From: Scalesia atractyloides
Lineage: Eukaryota > Streptophyta > Magnoliopsida > Asterales > Asteraceae
Direction: 5' to 3'
NCBI GenBank assembly: GCA_947069175.1
Contig: CAMTDV010000019.1
Span: 72,663,358 to 72,727,357 of the forward strand
DNA: 64,000 nt
This document shows, in pieces, positions 35,674 through 48,802 of this stretch (its first letter is position 1; every line of letters begins with the position of its first letter). Made by a program: the position numbers and the translations under genes. The notes under the pieces were generated by a model. That model was not told the origin of the DNA, made no database searches, and saw only the letters and a program-made list of their open reading frames with translations.

Positions 35674-35681
35674 AGTAGAAA

Positions 35682-35868
35682 CAGGGGCGTAGGTTACAAG
35701 GGGCGGGATGGGGCGGCCGACCCACCGAACTTTTCGCTTAGTAGTGGAGGGTATGTAGTTTTCGTATAGAAATTTTTTGGGTATAAACGTTATCGACCCC
35801 CGATTTATAGAAATTTTTTTGTATATACGTTTTCGACCCCCGGTCGGAAATCTCAAGCTTCGCCACTG
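35682..35868. mobile_element. hAT MITE, 187 bp
   Basis: Ends CAGGGGCGTAGG and GCTTCGCCACTG with perfect flanking AGTAGAAA (35674-35681, 35869-35876). The middle repeats tatagaaattttttt and cgaccccc words. Confidence 0.88.
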
Positions 35869-35904
35869 AGTAGAAACATTTATCACTATTGGGTTTCATG
35901 TAAT

Positions 35905-36010
35905 ATTAAGAGCCGTTGCTTTGTGGTATAGTGATAGCGGTGATTGCTTCTCATAAAAATGCCGTAGGTTCAAATTCCTATAAGTACAAATTGATTACGT
36001 GGTATTTGTG
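35905..36010 (+). mobile_element. tRNA-related SINE fragment
   Basis: A-box-like tggtatagtgatagcgg (near 35925) and B-box-like gtaggttcaaattcc (near 35966) at tRNA spacing. No clear A tail or duplication, so a fragment. Confidence 0.5.
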
Positions 36011-36345
36011 TGTGAATGTTGTTAAAAAGTAAATAATACAAATAGTTATGCTAGTAAAAAGGTCTATCTCCACATATATTTGTCTAAAGTAAAATAAATG
36101 GATAGGCCAGTATTTCATGATTGATTTTTTTTTAATTCACAAATGCATGACTTATTTAAAGAAAGTAATTTATTTTGATATATATCCCTCTTTTTAGAAA
36201 GTCTACTTAAGACTTACCTTGACAATCCCAATTAAATCGACAACTACTTTGCCAATATAATTTGCTCGATTACCTGTAACACAAGGGTATTTCCTACCAA
36301 AATAATGTTCTCTTAAAACTATTTATTAAAATAGTATTGTCAATG

Positions 36346-36628
36346 AGCCAGTGGTGGAGTGGTAAGGGAGAGACTTGATGTTCTATGTGACCCAGATTCA
36401 ATTCCTACCCCCAACGTTTAGTTTCTGCAACACCTGCTGATGATGGGAGACTAGGCGAGTAGGCAGCGATCGCTAGTTCGATCCTTGAACTGAGCGAGTT
36501 TTATCTCACCGTACTGTCGTGCCTTCGGGCGAGTGTTCACGGGCTTCGGTCCTAGAAGGCGAGTGTATCCCGATGTGGTGAATTTTGCCAGTAGCCCATT
36601 TGGAGGATTCGTTGGCCGATAAAAAATA
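36346..36628 (+). mobile_element. tRNA-derived SINE, about 280 bp
   Basis: A-box-like gtggtggagtggtaaggg (near 36351), B-box-like cccagattcaattcc (near 36391), a GC-richer body and an A-rich end (gataaaaaataat). Target duplication not resolved. Confidence 0.6.
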
Positions 36629-37259
36629 ATAATATTTTTTATATTTTCTTTACATTTTAGTCGGATCGGTTTTGCAATTCAAAAGGGGGTTGCAGCACAG
36701 TTTGTTGGCCGATTATCTGTCATTTGTTTGTAATTTGTTACTTTGGCATTTTAATGAAAAATAATAATTTAAACAACATATTAGGCTTCTTAATTATTTT
36801 TCTATTCAATTAATTCTTTATCTATTACTCTATTACTATACTTGTTTTTGTTTTTATTCCAGAAATTTAATAGTTTTTTTTTCTTTCTTCAAACAACCCA
36901 TTATATAGTTTGTTTTACACCAGATCATTATAATCTTGTTAATTTTTTTTGCAATCAAACGTAGCTATGTAATGAATCGAAGTTTAGAGAATCATTTGTG
37001 AACAATTCAACTAAAAGTTGTTTGTTCATTTAATAAAGGAATCAACAAGAACACGAAGGATTATCTATATTATTATTATTAATTATTAATTTATTAATTT
37101 AATTTAAACTTGTAATAAATAGTAGTTTAGTCTTATTTTATCAATATTGTTTTTTTAAGTTTTCATTATTTTATTGTTTTATTACATTTATTGATTTTAA
37201 ACTTAGTTTTTTTCTCGTATAGCTATTAAAATACGATTAAAATATCTGTTATCAAACAG
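36629..37259. other. AT-rich spacer
   Basis: No gene. The phrase gttggccgat recurs at 36611 and 36699. Confidence 0.4.
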
Positions 37260-37654
37260 AAAATCATAAAAATAAATGTGAGTCGTGCCTGAGGTTGTTT
37301 GGTTTAGTTCGGTACGGTTTGGTGGTAATACGGTGTCAGTTAATCAAAAGCAAAAACAATAAAAATAAATACCAGTACCGATGTAGAAATGTTCAATCGG
37401 TTTCGATTCGGTTTGGTACTACATCGGTACAATATCCATTTTCGAAAAAATATCGCAATGAACTAAAATAAACACAGAATGCAAACGAACCAAACCGATA
37501 TCAACTAAACAACATCGCTACCGGTATCGATATTCATATTTATTGTTTTCAATTGATGTAATGTTTTCTCGTTCGATTACTATAGCGAGTGTGGGTATCA
37601 ACCAAATTAGAAATTGATACCGATTGAATTCCAAGCGCGAGAGAATCTCACTAT
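37260..37654 (+). mobile_element. Helitron-like repeat H2a
   Basis: It aligns with H1 across the point where H1 was hit by the solo LTR (aaaataaacacagaatgcaaac at 37466-37487). It ends with a decayed hairpin (gaattcc ... gagagaat) and CACTAT at 37649-37654. Confidence 0.5.
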
Positions 37655-37666
37655 ATATTATTATAT

Positions 37667-37725
37667 ATGTATAATATATATATATATATATATATTATGT
37701 ATATATTATATTTTATTTTATATAT
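37667..37725. repeat. (TA)n-rich tract
   Basis: Imperfect TA/ATT repeats after the end of H2a. Confidence 0.8.
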
Positions 37726-37819
37726 GAATTGAATGTGGTGGTGAATAGTAAAAGAGTAACCAAGAATTTTAAATTATTGATTTCTAATAGAATTTTATTG
37801 ATTATACAGTTTTATTACA

Positions 37820-39387
37820 TTTAGTGTAGAAATTATCATGTGTTTTATATCGACCGGAAATGATAAAAACAAACATTGTATTAGCACTGATGTTGTTTTA
37901 ATAGTATCGATCGTTCGAACTGTCACAATACTGGTACCAATATTTGTTTATCGTGGCAGACGGAATTGTATAATTGATTTTTTTTAAACCGAAAACCATA
38001 AAAATGAATCTAGGTACCGGTACCGATGTTCGATATGATAATTATACGATTTTAGTTTATGGAAAGAGAAAACAATAAAATAAATATCGGCACCGAAACT
38101 GTGGTTGTTAGTTCGGTTCACTACGACAGCGGCACGGTATCCGATAGGGGTTTCACGGTCCGGTTTTGACGGTTTTTGGGTCAAACCGTGAAGAACGGTT
38201 TTTGAATATTGGAAACCGAAACCAAACCGTTGGAATTTAAAACCGAACGATTATTAAAGGTTTGGTTCCGTTTGTTTCACGGTTTAGGCTCATTTGACCT
38301 TGACCTTGATACTTGCCAAAAAATACCATACGAAATTAAAAACAATGCTAATATAAAATGTCATTCGAACAACTGTAAACCAAAATAACATGTCAGCTAT
38401 TGCGTACCTTAATACAAACAATTATGTTTCATAAACACATAAACAAGAGTAGGTTTTCAAGCATTGACCGTAGTCCAAGTCTAACCTAAAAAGTTTAGAA
38501 CCCATGAATTTGACTATTTATATTTGAATATGGCAAACTGGAACTTTAGATTTGTGAAGTGTTGTATGCAATGGAATATGCATATGATGAAAAACATCAA
38601 ATCTTTCTAACATCATCTGCAATCATGACATACCCATGTAAAGCATCAGAAACCTCCTCTAGGCACTGGAATATATAAATTTATATGAATCAGTGAACAA
38701 ACATCTTAGCAGAAAGGTAATAAATCTAACACTATGTTTCAAGCAGTAGCTACTAATTAATCTTGATCTAAATATAAATGATAGTAATATATAATATCAG
38801 ATATCTAAAACATTAAAATATATTACCAAATCTCACGGTCCGGTCCGGTTTTATACGGCCGGTTTTTAGTATAAACCGTAAACCAAACCGTTCACCACGG
38901 TTTGAAACTTTTTAAACCGATCGACCGAAAGTTAAAAGAGAAACCGACCTGAAACCAAACCAATGACCGGTTTGGGCGGTTTCACGGTTCTAAACTAAAT
39001 CGTGAACACCCCTAGGATCCGATATCAAACAGTAAACGATAACAATGAACACATACCAGTACCAATGTTGTTCGACTCAATTTGGTATGATATGGTGTCA
39101 GGTTATCGAAAGCAAAAACACTAAAAATAGATACAAGTATCGAGACAAATCTTGTTCACGGTTCGGTTTGGTACGATAGCAACAGAGTACTCTTTTTCAA
39201 TAAAAGATAGACCGCAAACAAACTAGGACAATATCATTTGAACAACATCAATATTAGTATCGATAATTGTTTTATTGTTTTCAATTGATGTAAGGTTTTC
39301 TTTTTCGATTCGAATAGCAAGTGACGGTACTGTAACGAATCGAACTGAACTGACTTCCCGCTGCAAAGCGCGAGGAAGTATCACTAG
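37820..39387 (+). mobile_element. Helitron-like repeat H2b (with inserted hAT)
   Basis: It starts near a ttttatatcgacc block also found in H1 (about 6390) and ends in a strong hairpin: ACTTCC (39353-39358) and CGC pairing with GCG and GGAAGT (39374-39379), then ATCACTAG at 39380-39387 followed by T. An 870-bp hAT element interrupts it at 38145-39014. The 5' TC end was not identified, and no Rep/helicase is present, so it would be non-autonomous. Confidence 0.55.
38145..39014. mobile_element. hAT-type element, 870 bp, with CACGGTTT repeats
   Basis: Ends TAGGGGTTTCACGGT and GTGAACACCCCTA; flanks GTATCCGA (38137-38144) and GGATCCGA (39015-39022), seven of eight identical. The arms hold ggtttcacggtccgg and aaaccgtgaa words; the centre (38330-38830) is AT-rich. 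A relative starts at 52998 in the glycosyltransferase gene. Confidence 0.8.
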
Positions 39388-40597
39388 TTGTTTATTAAAT
39401 TAAACAAACCCATGCTCATAAAAATATAATATATAATTAGTTTGAATTTATTTAAAAGTCATTAGTTCGTTTGAGATTTGTTTTTTTTTTCTTTTTTGTG
39501 AGAGTTCCTCGAGCTAAGTATGAAGATCTGAACATGGATACATTGTTTACTCGATGCAAATACTGAGAAATTATGTATAGATATGCAATTAATTTCACTT
39601 TCATATTTTAAATCTCGTTTTTCGGGTTATAAAATATGAACGTCAAATTAATTTTCGATTAACATTGATAATAAATAAATTTTAAAAGATAATTGAACGA
39701 ACATGACATGAGTTTTTATTCGTTTGTTTAGCTCAATAAACAAACATTTATGTTCATGTTGGTTATCTTTTAAATAAACGAACGTAGACGAAATTTCCAT
39801 CGAACTATTCACAGCGTTGATTGAAAAAAATATTCTGATGAGTTGGAAATAAAATATAATAGGTTTATTTAAGATAAAAATACATAATGGATTAGTTGAA
39901 TAGAAAAAATAAAGTAGAACTTTAATTTGTTTTTAGTTATAAAATGAAAGTTAAATATAAAAGAAATGAAAACACTATATTAATATATAATTTTAAAAAC
40001 ATGATTTTGGTATAAAAAAAAACAAAAAACAAAAACAAAATTTACCAGCATTAATGTGTGTGTGAATTATAAAGAGAAATCCCATATGAGTTATAAAAAC
40101 TCTGAAAAATAAATGGATGAACATCAGATTAACACTTTTATTAGATAACCGCAAAATTTTCTGACACTGACACACTTTCGTAACAGTGGTAAGAGGAGAG
40201 AGAATGTGTTAAATTTTTTTAGCTGTCACGTTTTTTCTATAAATCACACTTACACTTATTTGTTGTTTTTTGACAGTAGTTTATTAGATTATATGAAATG
40301 TGTGGATTTTAGAACTTATAATTTACGAAGTTTTTATTTTGTAATGAGTGTAAAAAACATGTTACATTTTTTTACACCGAGATTTTTATTTAACAAGGCA
40401 GCTGTTACATTTTTTATTAGAAATGAGAAAGAAAAGTGTAACACTTTACACTTTTTGTAAGACTATAATATTTGTCTGAAAAAGTAAAAAAAATACATTT
40501 TTAATATCCGTTATTGATCATATGAGTTTGATGGTGGAGATGAAGTCTTTTAGTTTTTTTTAACTACGTGGGTTTTCGATTTACATATATATATATA
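39388..40597. other. AT-rich spacer
   Basis: No gene. Poly-A/T runs and gttcgtttga-like words near 39470 and 39720. Confidence 0.4.
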
Positions 40598-40885
40598 TAG
40601 TGAAAGTGTATGGGGCTTAATGTATGTTTCGTACGTTGTGTATATATAACATGCGGTTTTTTTGGATGGGAGGTAAATTCGCATGTACATGAAAAAAATT
40701 CCGCATGTTAAAAATAATAATCGCATGTTGAAAAAAAACAAGTCGCATGTTGAAAAGAAAACAAAATCGCATGCTGATTAAAGAAACCGCAATTTATAAA
40801 ACAAAATCCGCATGTTATATATTCACAACGTAAGCAGTGTACGTTAAACCCAATTGTATGTTAACCAACCCTTATATATATAGTT
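40598..40885. mobile_element. Foldback MITE with CGCATG repeats
   Basis: The left part (cgtacgttgtg...aacatgcgg) is inverted at the right (ccgcatgtt...cacaacgtaagc). Between them cgcatgttgaaaa-like units recur five or six times. TATATATA lies on both sides, fitting insertion into TA repeats. Confidence 0.6.
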
Positions 40886-41934
40886 GTCATTTACCGTAAT
40901 GGATATGTATAATTATGTGTATTGATTCTCTCCCATATACGTAAACGTACTAATGTAAAAATGTTATCTACCAAGACTAACACGTATTTTTAATATAATA
41001 AAACTCTAATTGACGATTATCATTATTTGTGATTTATATCATCCATATATATCATCTCATCTAAATAAGATTATATGAATACGTATAAAGTTGATTTGGT
41101 TGTTTGCGTTCAACTCACTCTTAAACGTGTATTTGATTAAAATGCTTAGTGATGTTTAGTTCGAATATGAAAACACTAATCATATGTCAATAGCAACGTT
41201 ATTATAAATTATATAGTGCACACATAGATCCATGACACGCACCTCAAATGATGTCAAGTACTCAAACCTCTTCTTCAAAAATGCATTTTGCATAAGGCTA
41301 TCCTCTCTACTTCATATATACTTGCATAATTACCATTTTATTTAGTGGTTAACTTACACATTCTAATATTTTTTTATCTAACGGTTAACTTACACCTCCT
41401 CTAGTGCTAATCTAAAATGTACACTAATCTATATGAGACTTACCCTGCTATGCCTTTTTACCGATTTACCATTTACAACACTTAACCAATTTCTCTTTTT
41501 ATCATTTTATACTTCTACAAATCCAACTTGACTTTAAGCTCTCTATAAAACATGTCAGATCCAAGTTGACTTTAAGTAAATAAACAACCTTTCCATCGTA
41601 TATATTCTATTAAATGGTGTAGAACATCATAACATTCTTTCACTATTTAGTTATTCATTGTAAACACATCACATATTATTTAACCATCACTTTTCTTATT
41701 TAACATTGAGAAAATCATCTCTCTTGATCTAGTGTGGCTCCCTAGATCAGTCAAGTTGATGTCGGTGTAGAGTGGGGATGGATATATATCATAGAGGTGT
41801 CGGTATAGAGCTTCAATGAAAGAAAGTCATAGGAGAGAGAAAATTACAGTAGGGGTTGCATCGATGAGAGAGTAATGCTAAATACATGTAATTTAAATTT
41901 TGTCATTCTCTGTATAGTATTTTAGAATAAACTG
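40886..41934. other. AT-rich spacer
   Basis: No gene. The word ttaacttacac and its neighbours recur near 41350 and 41390. Confidence 0.4.
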
Positions 41935-42356
41935 TTAAATGGTCTTCAGATGTGGTTACTTTTGTTATTTTAGTGTAAAACTCAAACATTTTGAATCCGG
42001 GTCTCTGTGTTTTTAATTTTGTTATCATTTTCATTCAAAATTAAAATCTGGTCAGATTTTGTAGTTAACATCCAATTTTTTTTGTCTTTTTTCTCCCTTT
42101 TAAGAAGTGCAAAATAGTTAGATTTTTTTTATTGGTTATAATAAAACGTTAAAAGATCATTTTGTCATTCATTAAAAAGGAGAAAAAAGACAAAAAATTA
42201 AAACTGGATGTTAACTGAAAAATTTGACCAGATTTTGATTTTGGATAAAATTGACAACAAAATTAAAACCATAGGAACACAGATTCAAAAAAGTTTAAGT
42301 TTTAAACTAAAGTAACAAAAGTAAGTAAACCCCGGAGAACATTTTGACAATTTACT
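41935..42356. mobile_element. Mutator-like foldback MITE, copy 1
   Basis: Almost entirely palindromic: ctaaaactcaaacatttt...aaaatctggtcagatttt on the left is inverted on the right. It is a diverged copy of the element at 54246-54673. Confidence 0.7.
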
Positions 42357-43799
42357 TGTTTTTTTATAGTATAAGTTCTAAATTTCTTATTAAATATAAA
42401 TATTACTTCCTCTCTTTTGGTTTCATATGCTTTAATAAAATGAAAAGAAAACACAAGGTTTGCCATGTGGCTTTATTATCTCCACATTGAGTGTCGGTGC
42501 TTGGTTGGCTTATATTCATTGTACTCCTACCTAAGTGCACCGCACCCACAACCCTATAATTCATCATGCCTTCACATTTTCTTTTTGTGATCCAATAAAC
42601 CAAACATTGTTCCAAATCAACCGTCCGAAAAAATATACCACAACCCATCACTTTTTTCTTTTTTATTCTTCCACATCCTTAAGTTATAAAATTTTCTTAA
42701 AAGGAGTGTGTATATATACACATATATAGTGTAATTTATGGCATACGCATGTCACAAGATAATTGGTCGAGAAAGTGTGACGATAAAAAAGCTATAATCG
42801 CGTGAATTATGACTTAGACATATCACCTTTTGATTGGGTCCAATCTCTCTAGCAACAAAAAGAGTATATCCCATAATTTTCATGAACACAAATCACGTAA
42901 TATTGTACACATATCTTTCTTTCTTAATTACGAGATTGTGACAATTTTGTTTCTTTACTTCCTATCAATAATTAACAAACGACTATAAAGATAGACTTTT
43001 TAGTTGACATGAATTATACGTTGTATATATATACAATACACCAATTTAAAAGCTATAGGCTTGTTTTTAACATTTCTTGTGTATCGATAATCAACAAATG
43101 ACTACATAGATAAGCTTTTCAGTTAACATGACTATCGTATATATGTTACCGGATATATATTAAAAGTTAATCAATTCAAAAGCTATAGGCTTATTTTCAA
43201 CATTTCTTATATTTAGCATATACATTTATAGTATAAAGAAATCGATAAACCAAATGTTTTGACTTTATAAAGTAAACTCTAAAAATACACATGGTACTCA
43301 TCGTAGTTTCTAAAAATAATCCTCAAGCTTTCAAGAGCACATTATGGTTCTCATCGTAATTTCTAAAAATAATCAACCCCGTAACATTTTTTTTAAATGT
43401 CTTTTTCAACTTATTTATAAACATAATTCGATTAATATAAATGAATTTTACTGCCCGGGTTATAACCTAGTTTACCTATAGAAAAAAAAACCCTAATGCA
43501 TATGTTAGTTTAACTTTCGGTTATAACTTTGTTAGAACAATTTCATAGTTGATAATTATTACTTCTTTAATAACTATAAAAAAACTCAACACTATTATAG
43601 ATAACATTATTGTGATTTCCTAATAACATAATTATATGATCCAACAAAGCGAATAATATTTAGAAGCATTAAACCTGTAATGTCAAATGTCTAAAACACT
43701 TGTAAAATTAAGTTTCAAATTAAAGATATTACTCGACATCCTTCAATTTTCAATCTCTTGGGTGACTATACTATCTTTTTCTCCTTATGGCTAGTATAA
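42357..43799. other. AT-rich spacer
   Basis: No gene. A direct repeat of about 60 bp (aattcaaaagctataggctt...caacatttctt) is seen near 43045 and 43175, and another (cacatggtactcatcg / cacattatggttctcatcg) near 43290 and 43340. Confidence 0.45.
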
Positions 43800-43980
43800 T
43801 AACGGATCTAGAAACTCTTTATATGGGCAACGTTTAAAAAAAGGTAACGAAATCGAAAAAAAACGTCAATTTTTTACATAATTTAAACTACCGCCGGAGC
43901 GTCAAGGGATAGCGAGGGCTACCCCTATTAAGGGCTAGTACTCGTTATAGTCTCGTTACAGGTAAGTATAGTGCGTAGCA
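43800..43980. mobile_element. Decayed hAT MITE (CGGATCTAG type)
   Basis: acggatctagaaac at the left and ctacccctattaaggg further on, with aaaacgtcaatttttt between, match the 27369-27533 class. Ends not exact. Confidence 0.4.
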
Positions 43981-44209
43981 AGTTTATAATTTTCATGAAA
44001 AGTTAAAGCACAAAAGTTGGTTGTTGTACACATAACATGCATATTCCACTAGTAATCAAACTATATTAATTAGTCCTGAAAAATCATAATACTAGGGAGT
44101 GAGTAACGATAACTTAAACCCCTCTCCACATGACATGCCCTCAACCATGTGCTTATGGTAACTTAATCGAAGTTACGCATTGGGAAACGTATCATGTACA
44201 ATACACTCA

Positions 44210-44357
44210 GGGGCGGACTCACCCTTTGGCTAGGCGGCCGCACCCCTTGAAAAAAGTATTAGTGTATATTTTAGCAAAAATACCTGACCACACCCTTTGA
44301 AAATATAATTGAACACCTCATTCGCACCCTAACAAATAATTCATGGGTCCGCCACAA
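44210..44357. mobile_element. hAT MITE (CAGGGGCGGAC type)
   Basis: CAGGGGCGGACTCA at the left and TGGGTCCGCCAC at the right are inverted ends of the same class as 35682-35868. No clean target duplication could be read. Confidence 0.5.
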
Positions 44358-44719
44358 ATCAATATTTTTGTGACACCCTCATGTTTAGCTAACAATCTAC
44401 ACACACAGAGGCAATTTCATAACAAAATAAATAAAAAAATCAATGTCACCATGTTTAGAACCCTTGGTTTCGACAACTCTTTTATCAAGAAATACGTACT
44501 ATGTAATCACATAAACAATATTCTTATTCAAAATTCAAAAGCTAAACATAAAGCAACTTTTAAATTCTATAATAAATAGTATTAAAGTCAAATTCTATTT
44601 GTTTAATAATTAGTATTAAAGTCAAATTTTATTTGTTTAGCTAGTTAATTGAATTATAGCAACAATGATTTTTTTATAATTCTTGGTTTATTGGATTTAG
44701 TTTATACATTCACCTTAGT

Positions 44720-45790
44720 TAGGGATGACAATTGAATCCGAACTCAATGGAGAAATCAGAAACTTAACACATTTGGGATGAGTTTGGGGTCGGGTAATCA
44801 GGTATGGGACCATGTTTGGGATTAGTCTTTATTTTTTTTTGTGGGTTTGGGATTTGGACGGTGTTCAGAAAATCCGAAATCCGAAAAAAACCGAAATCAA
44901 CCGAACAACCTAAAAAAAACCGATCCGAATCCTTATTCAGATATTCGGATGGATCCAATCCAAATCCGATTTGCATATTGGGATATTCGGTCGGATTCGG
45001 ATCTTACAATATAAAAAATTCGGATTATTCGGGTTATTTGGATATCCGAATAAACTGAATAACATTTAATATGTTTTTAACAAAATAAGTTCCAATATTA
45101 TTAGCCCAACCCATATGAGCCAAATACAAAAACACTTAAATCACACTTCATAATCAAAATCCCTTGAACTTTGTATTTGTGTTGTAAAACTTAAGACTAG
45201 TTTCTGTTTTTCGGTTTTGTATGTTTTTTTGAATTTAAATCAGTAAAATGCTAAAACCAAAAATTAGGGGAAAATAAAAAATTTAGAAAAAACTTTCTTT
45301 GGTTTAATTTGGATATTTGGATATCCGTTTGGATTATTCGGATTTATCCGAATCCGATCCGAATTGAATTCGGATGGATATGGATTGGATGGGAATACAT
45401 CCAATTCGGATCGGATCGGATTTCGGATAGATTCCTAAAAATTTCAAATCCGAATAATCCGAGTAACCCGTTATTCGATCCAATGAACACCCCTAGATTT
45501 GGTGATATTCATGTTTACCTTGCCCGATTATCCGATAAGTGTACCTATTTGCCTGATTTATACCCGATATAATTTCTTTTATTTTTTAAATATGTATAAA
45601 TATGATATATCAATTATTTACACACACTATTTTTGTCATCTATGCATTTGAATATTTTTATATACATTTTACTATTTTATTTACATATATTATAGTTATT
45701 TGATATATCTTTATAGTCATACTTTTAAATGTAATTGATTAGTAGTTACCCAATAGATACCCGACCCAAACTTGCCTCATTTCCATCCAT
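44720..45790. mobile_element. Outer hAT-like element with nested copy
   Basis: It starts TAGGGATGACAATTGAATCC; tacccgaccc and cctcatttccatccata words near 45760-45790 look like its inverted end. It is interrupted by 44859-45495. Boundaries are approximate. Confidence 0.45.
44859..45495. mobile_element. hAT-type element with CGGATATCCG repeats
   Basis: Ends CGGTGTTCAG (decayed) and TGAACACCCCTA; flanks GATTTGGA (44851-44858) and GATTTGGT (45496-45503), seven of eight identical. The arms are arrays of ccgaatccg, cggatatccg and ggatcgg words. Confidence 0.7.
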
Positions 45791-45795
45791 AACTT

Positions 45796-48120
45796 AATAA
45801 TTATCCATACATCTTGAAATCTCAATTGTTAACATTTTGCTAATTTACTAGGGCGCAAGAAGTCCATCTTTCAACTCCCATGACCACCCCTCACTAACAA
45901 CAAACATGACATACCAACTCAGTTTTTTCCCTAAAATCATCTACCATAGAAGGAGAGATTGTTTGGGTTTACGATAACTTTGGTAGTCTTGTTGAGATGG
46001 TTTTGAGTAGTGTTGTTGGGGTTTGTGATCGGCGTCGAATAGACCGGCCAAAAATAACACGAATTGGGTGTCCTAATCACCTTAAGCTAGTGAAGGTAAA
46101 AATGGTGTTGAACCATGAAGAGTATGCGGTCGATGGTTAGATTTTAGTTTATTACAACAGTTTGTGAAGCTTGCTTATTGTATCAAAAGTGTGTTTGGAA
46201 GTGAGAATCAACAATGTGTTTCATATTGGTTTATAAAACAAGACAATGATTTAATGTTGATTAAGACTTATAAAAATGGTAATTAAAACGGATTTGTAAG
46301 CATATATGAGAACACAAACACACCCGGGTTTCAGATTTATAATTAATTAGAACCAACTTACAAAAATTGCTTGATTGTTTTATAAAACACAAATGATTTA
46401 TGGAATTTGTTAATTTGAAACCCTAATTGTAGACATCAACAATCATCAATTATACGCAATTGGTGTAAGAAAACCTTCACAATATGAATATTAGACAATT
46501 GTATGTTTTATAAATTAAGAACAATGAACAAAGACTAGCATAAACCAAAACTTATAGCAATTATTATCTCATAGTGTCAATGATGCAAGAGAATCTAAAT
46601 AATTACGAGTTCATAACAATACTAACAATCAATTCAAGTCAGTTCAACCACATGTACAAGACCTTACAACTTACAATCCTACACCCGAGGATGATCTTGA
46701 AGAGGCTAACACTCATTTTGTTGTTCGATATTCAAAAGCTTTGATTCATTCTTGAGACATGTGATGGAATGCGAATCCCAACTATTTGGAAAGCAAAAAA
46801 CCCCAAAAGGTCCCCTGGAAGTCGTAAATAGAGAACTAGAAGTTTCAAATTGAAATCCACATTAAAATACTGGTCAAAGAGGGTTATTCCTTGTTTTTGC
46901 GTAGGTAGGGCCGTCTTGGACGCCCCTGGTGGAGCTAGGACGCCCAAAACCTCTTGGGGACATCTAGGAGGACACTAGGCATGGCGTCTTGTTTGTCTTG
47001 TTTTGCTCTATTTCTCGCTAGCTTCATTTTAAAGCTCCGTTAAGCTTCCAAAATACACTGTAAACCCGTCGAGGCTTGCTAAATACAAACCATCTCACAG
47101 TAGTGTATTCTAAAACTCAATTTCACACAAATTGGTAAAATTAAACGCGTTAAGCATTGAAATTCACCAACCCATCCCATCGTACACTTATCGTTTGCTT
47201 GACCTTAAGCAAACTCATTTATTGTTGTTCAACATTAAAAATAACACACTTCCCATTCTCTTCCCAATTCTCAGACATGGTCCGTAGTCATACCCTAACT
47301 CATAAGACTTACAACTTATGAGTAGATTTATATCTCAATGAGTAAGATGATGCAACATTTAATAGACAAAGAAATTTCCCAACCAAATTTAACTAAGCCT
47401 AAAATTACACATGTGTTGACACCCCTCACAATGATTTTCCCTCTCGGTTTGAAATCAAGACTAGTAAAGGTGCACTAGTATCCATCACTTAGTGACCAAA
47501 ATACAAAGCTTGTTTTAATTTGCTTGACACCAACTAACATGAACGATGCACATATCCAAACAACTTACAGGTTTTGGTTTTAGATAAAGTAAGGAGGAAT
47601 GATAGTTTAAAGGTGGCTAAAACAAAATAATAGGAGTATACTATCCATTTGAAACGTCTTATTTCTATCCACCAAACTACTAAACATTGGGCAAATGTAA
47701 CCCACAACTTTATTGTTTCTTAACAACAATTCCTAGATTTATTATGATAAATATATCACAACCTGCATTTTGTAAGATATGAACCTCTAATCTTTTGGTT
47801 ATGACACACCCTAGCTAACCAGCAGGATGTCCCTGTAAGGACAATATATGATTTATTGATTCAAATAAATAAGCTATTATGCACAATTGGGTTACGAGGC
47901 TAGACGACATCCAATAAAAAATATATAAATATCTAGTGATTCAGGTTCTAACACACAACTTTCTAGAGCTGTAGAATCATGTGTGAGTATCCAATCATTG
48001 GAATAAATAAATTCTCTTCGTGCGATGAAGCGGAAAACATGTATGTGTTACAAAATAAAAAAGTTTATTTACAATGGTATTAGGTTTAATTCTTGATATA
48101 CCCATATTAATATTGACACG
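45796..48120. other. Non-coding DNA, probably degraded LTR-retrotransposon
   Basis: No coding frame is recognised. The stretch 46880-46990 has repeated gacgcccc and ctaggac words of a type seen in retroelement LTRs, and 46020-46740 and 47170-47650 have the feel of LTR and leader DNA. No ends, primer site or domains were found. Confidence 0.3.
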
Positions 48121-48129
48121 TGTCGACTG

Positions 48130-48310
48130 AGAACCATGATGAGCTATCAGTTAAATTCGCTCCGGTACCGATACTCTGTATAACGTTTTCAATAAAGCTA
48201 AAATCACCATAAAACACCGAAACCAAACCCTATCGAAACCAAAAACCACAAAAATGAATATCGATACCAATACATGTGTTAAATTCGACCAATATTGGTT
48301 CAATCGGTAC
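48130..48310. repeat. Fragment of the Helitron-like repeat family
   Basis: ctccggtaccgatactctgt, ttcaataaagct and aaaaatgaatatcgataccaatac words match H1-H3. No ends. Confidence 0.45.
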
Positions 48311-48794
48311 TCAATATAATTTACGAGAACTAAAAATACTTTATTTTAAATTAAACATTTAAACTCCACTTTCAATAAAACTTACATCAAAATATCACAT
48401 ATAGTTTCCATATATGCAAACCTAAAAAAATCAATCAATACATTTAATTGAGAAAAAAGTATCTTAAATAAAAAAGTACCAAAATCAATAACATTTCATT
48501 CCGCTATAATCATTTAGATATCAAAAAGAAAAGAACAAGTGATAAACAATGAATTACCACCACCAACAAAAATATTACCGTTTGTGTAAAGACAAAAAGT
48601 AGCATATACAGTTATACATATACAATATATAAATAAATACAATAATATTATCCTTTCGAAAAACACTATGTTTTGTTTAAAGACACGTAAGTTTTACTAC
48701 TCGGTGACTTCTCTCCGCCTTCAATGCACCATCATCCCCCAAGAAAGCGATGCAAACAAATTGATTGCCTCCACCTGTTACTTCAAATCTTTAT

Positions 48795-48802
48795 TATAAA
48801 TA
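48795..48802 (+). promoter_or_regulatory. Candidate TATA box of the O-fucosyltransferase gene
   Basis: tataaata about 255 bases before the ATG. The surroundings are AT-rich, so this is a guess. It would give a 5' leader of about 220 bases that contains a short upstream ATG frame (48826-49014). Confidence 0.3.

Noticed and set aside
35905..36010. Possible tRNA gene
   Set aside because: Only A- and B-box-like words are present; no cloverleaf could be folded by eye, and it resembles SINE heads.
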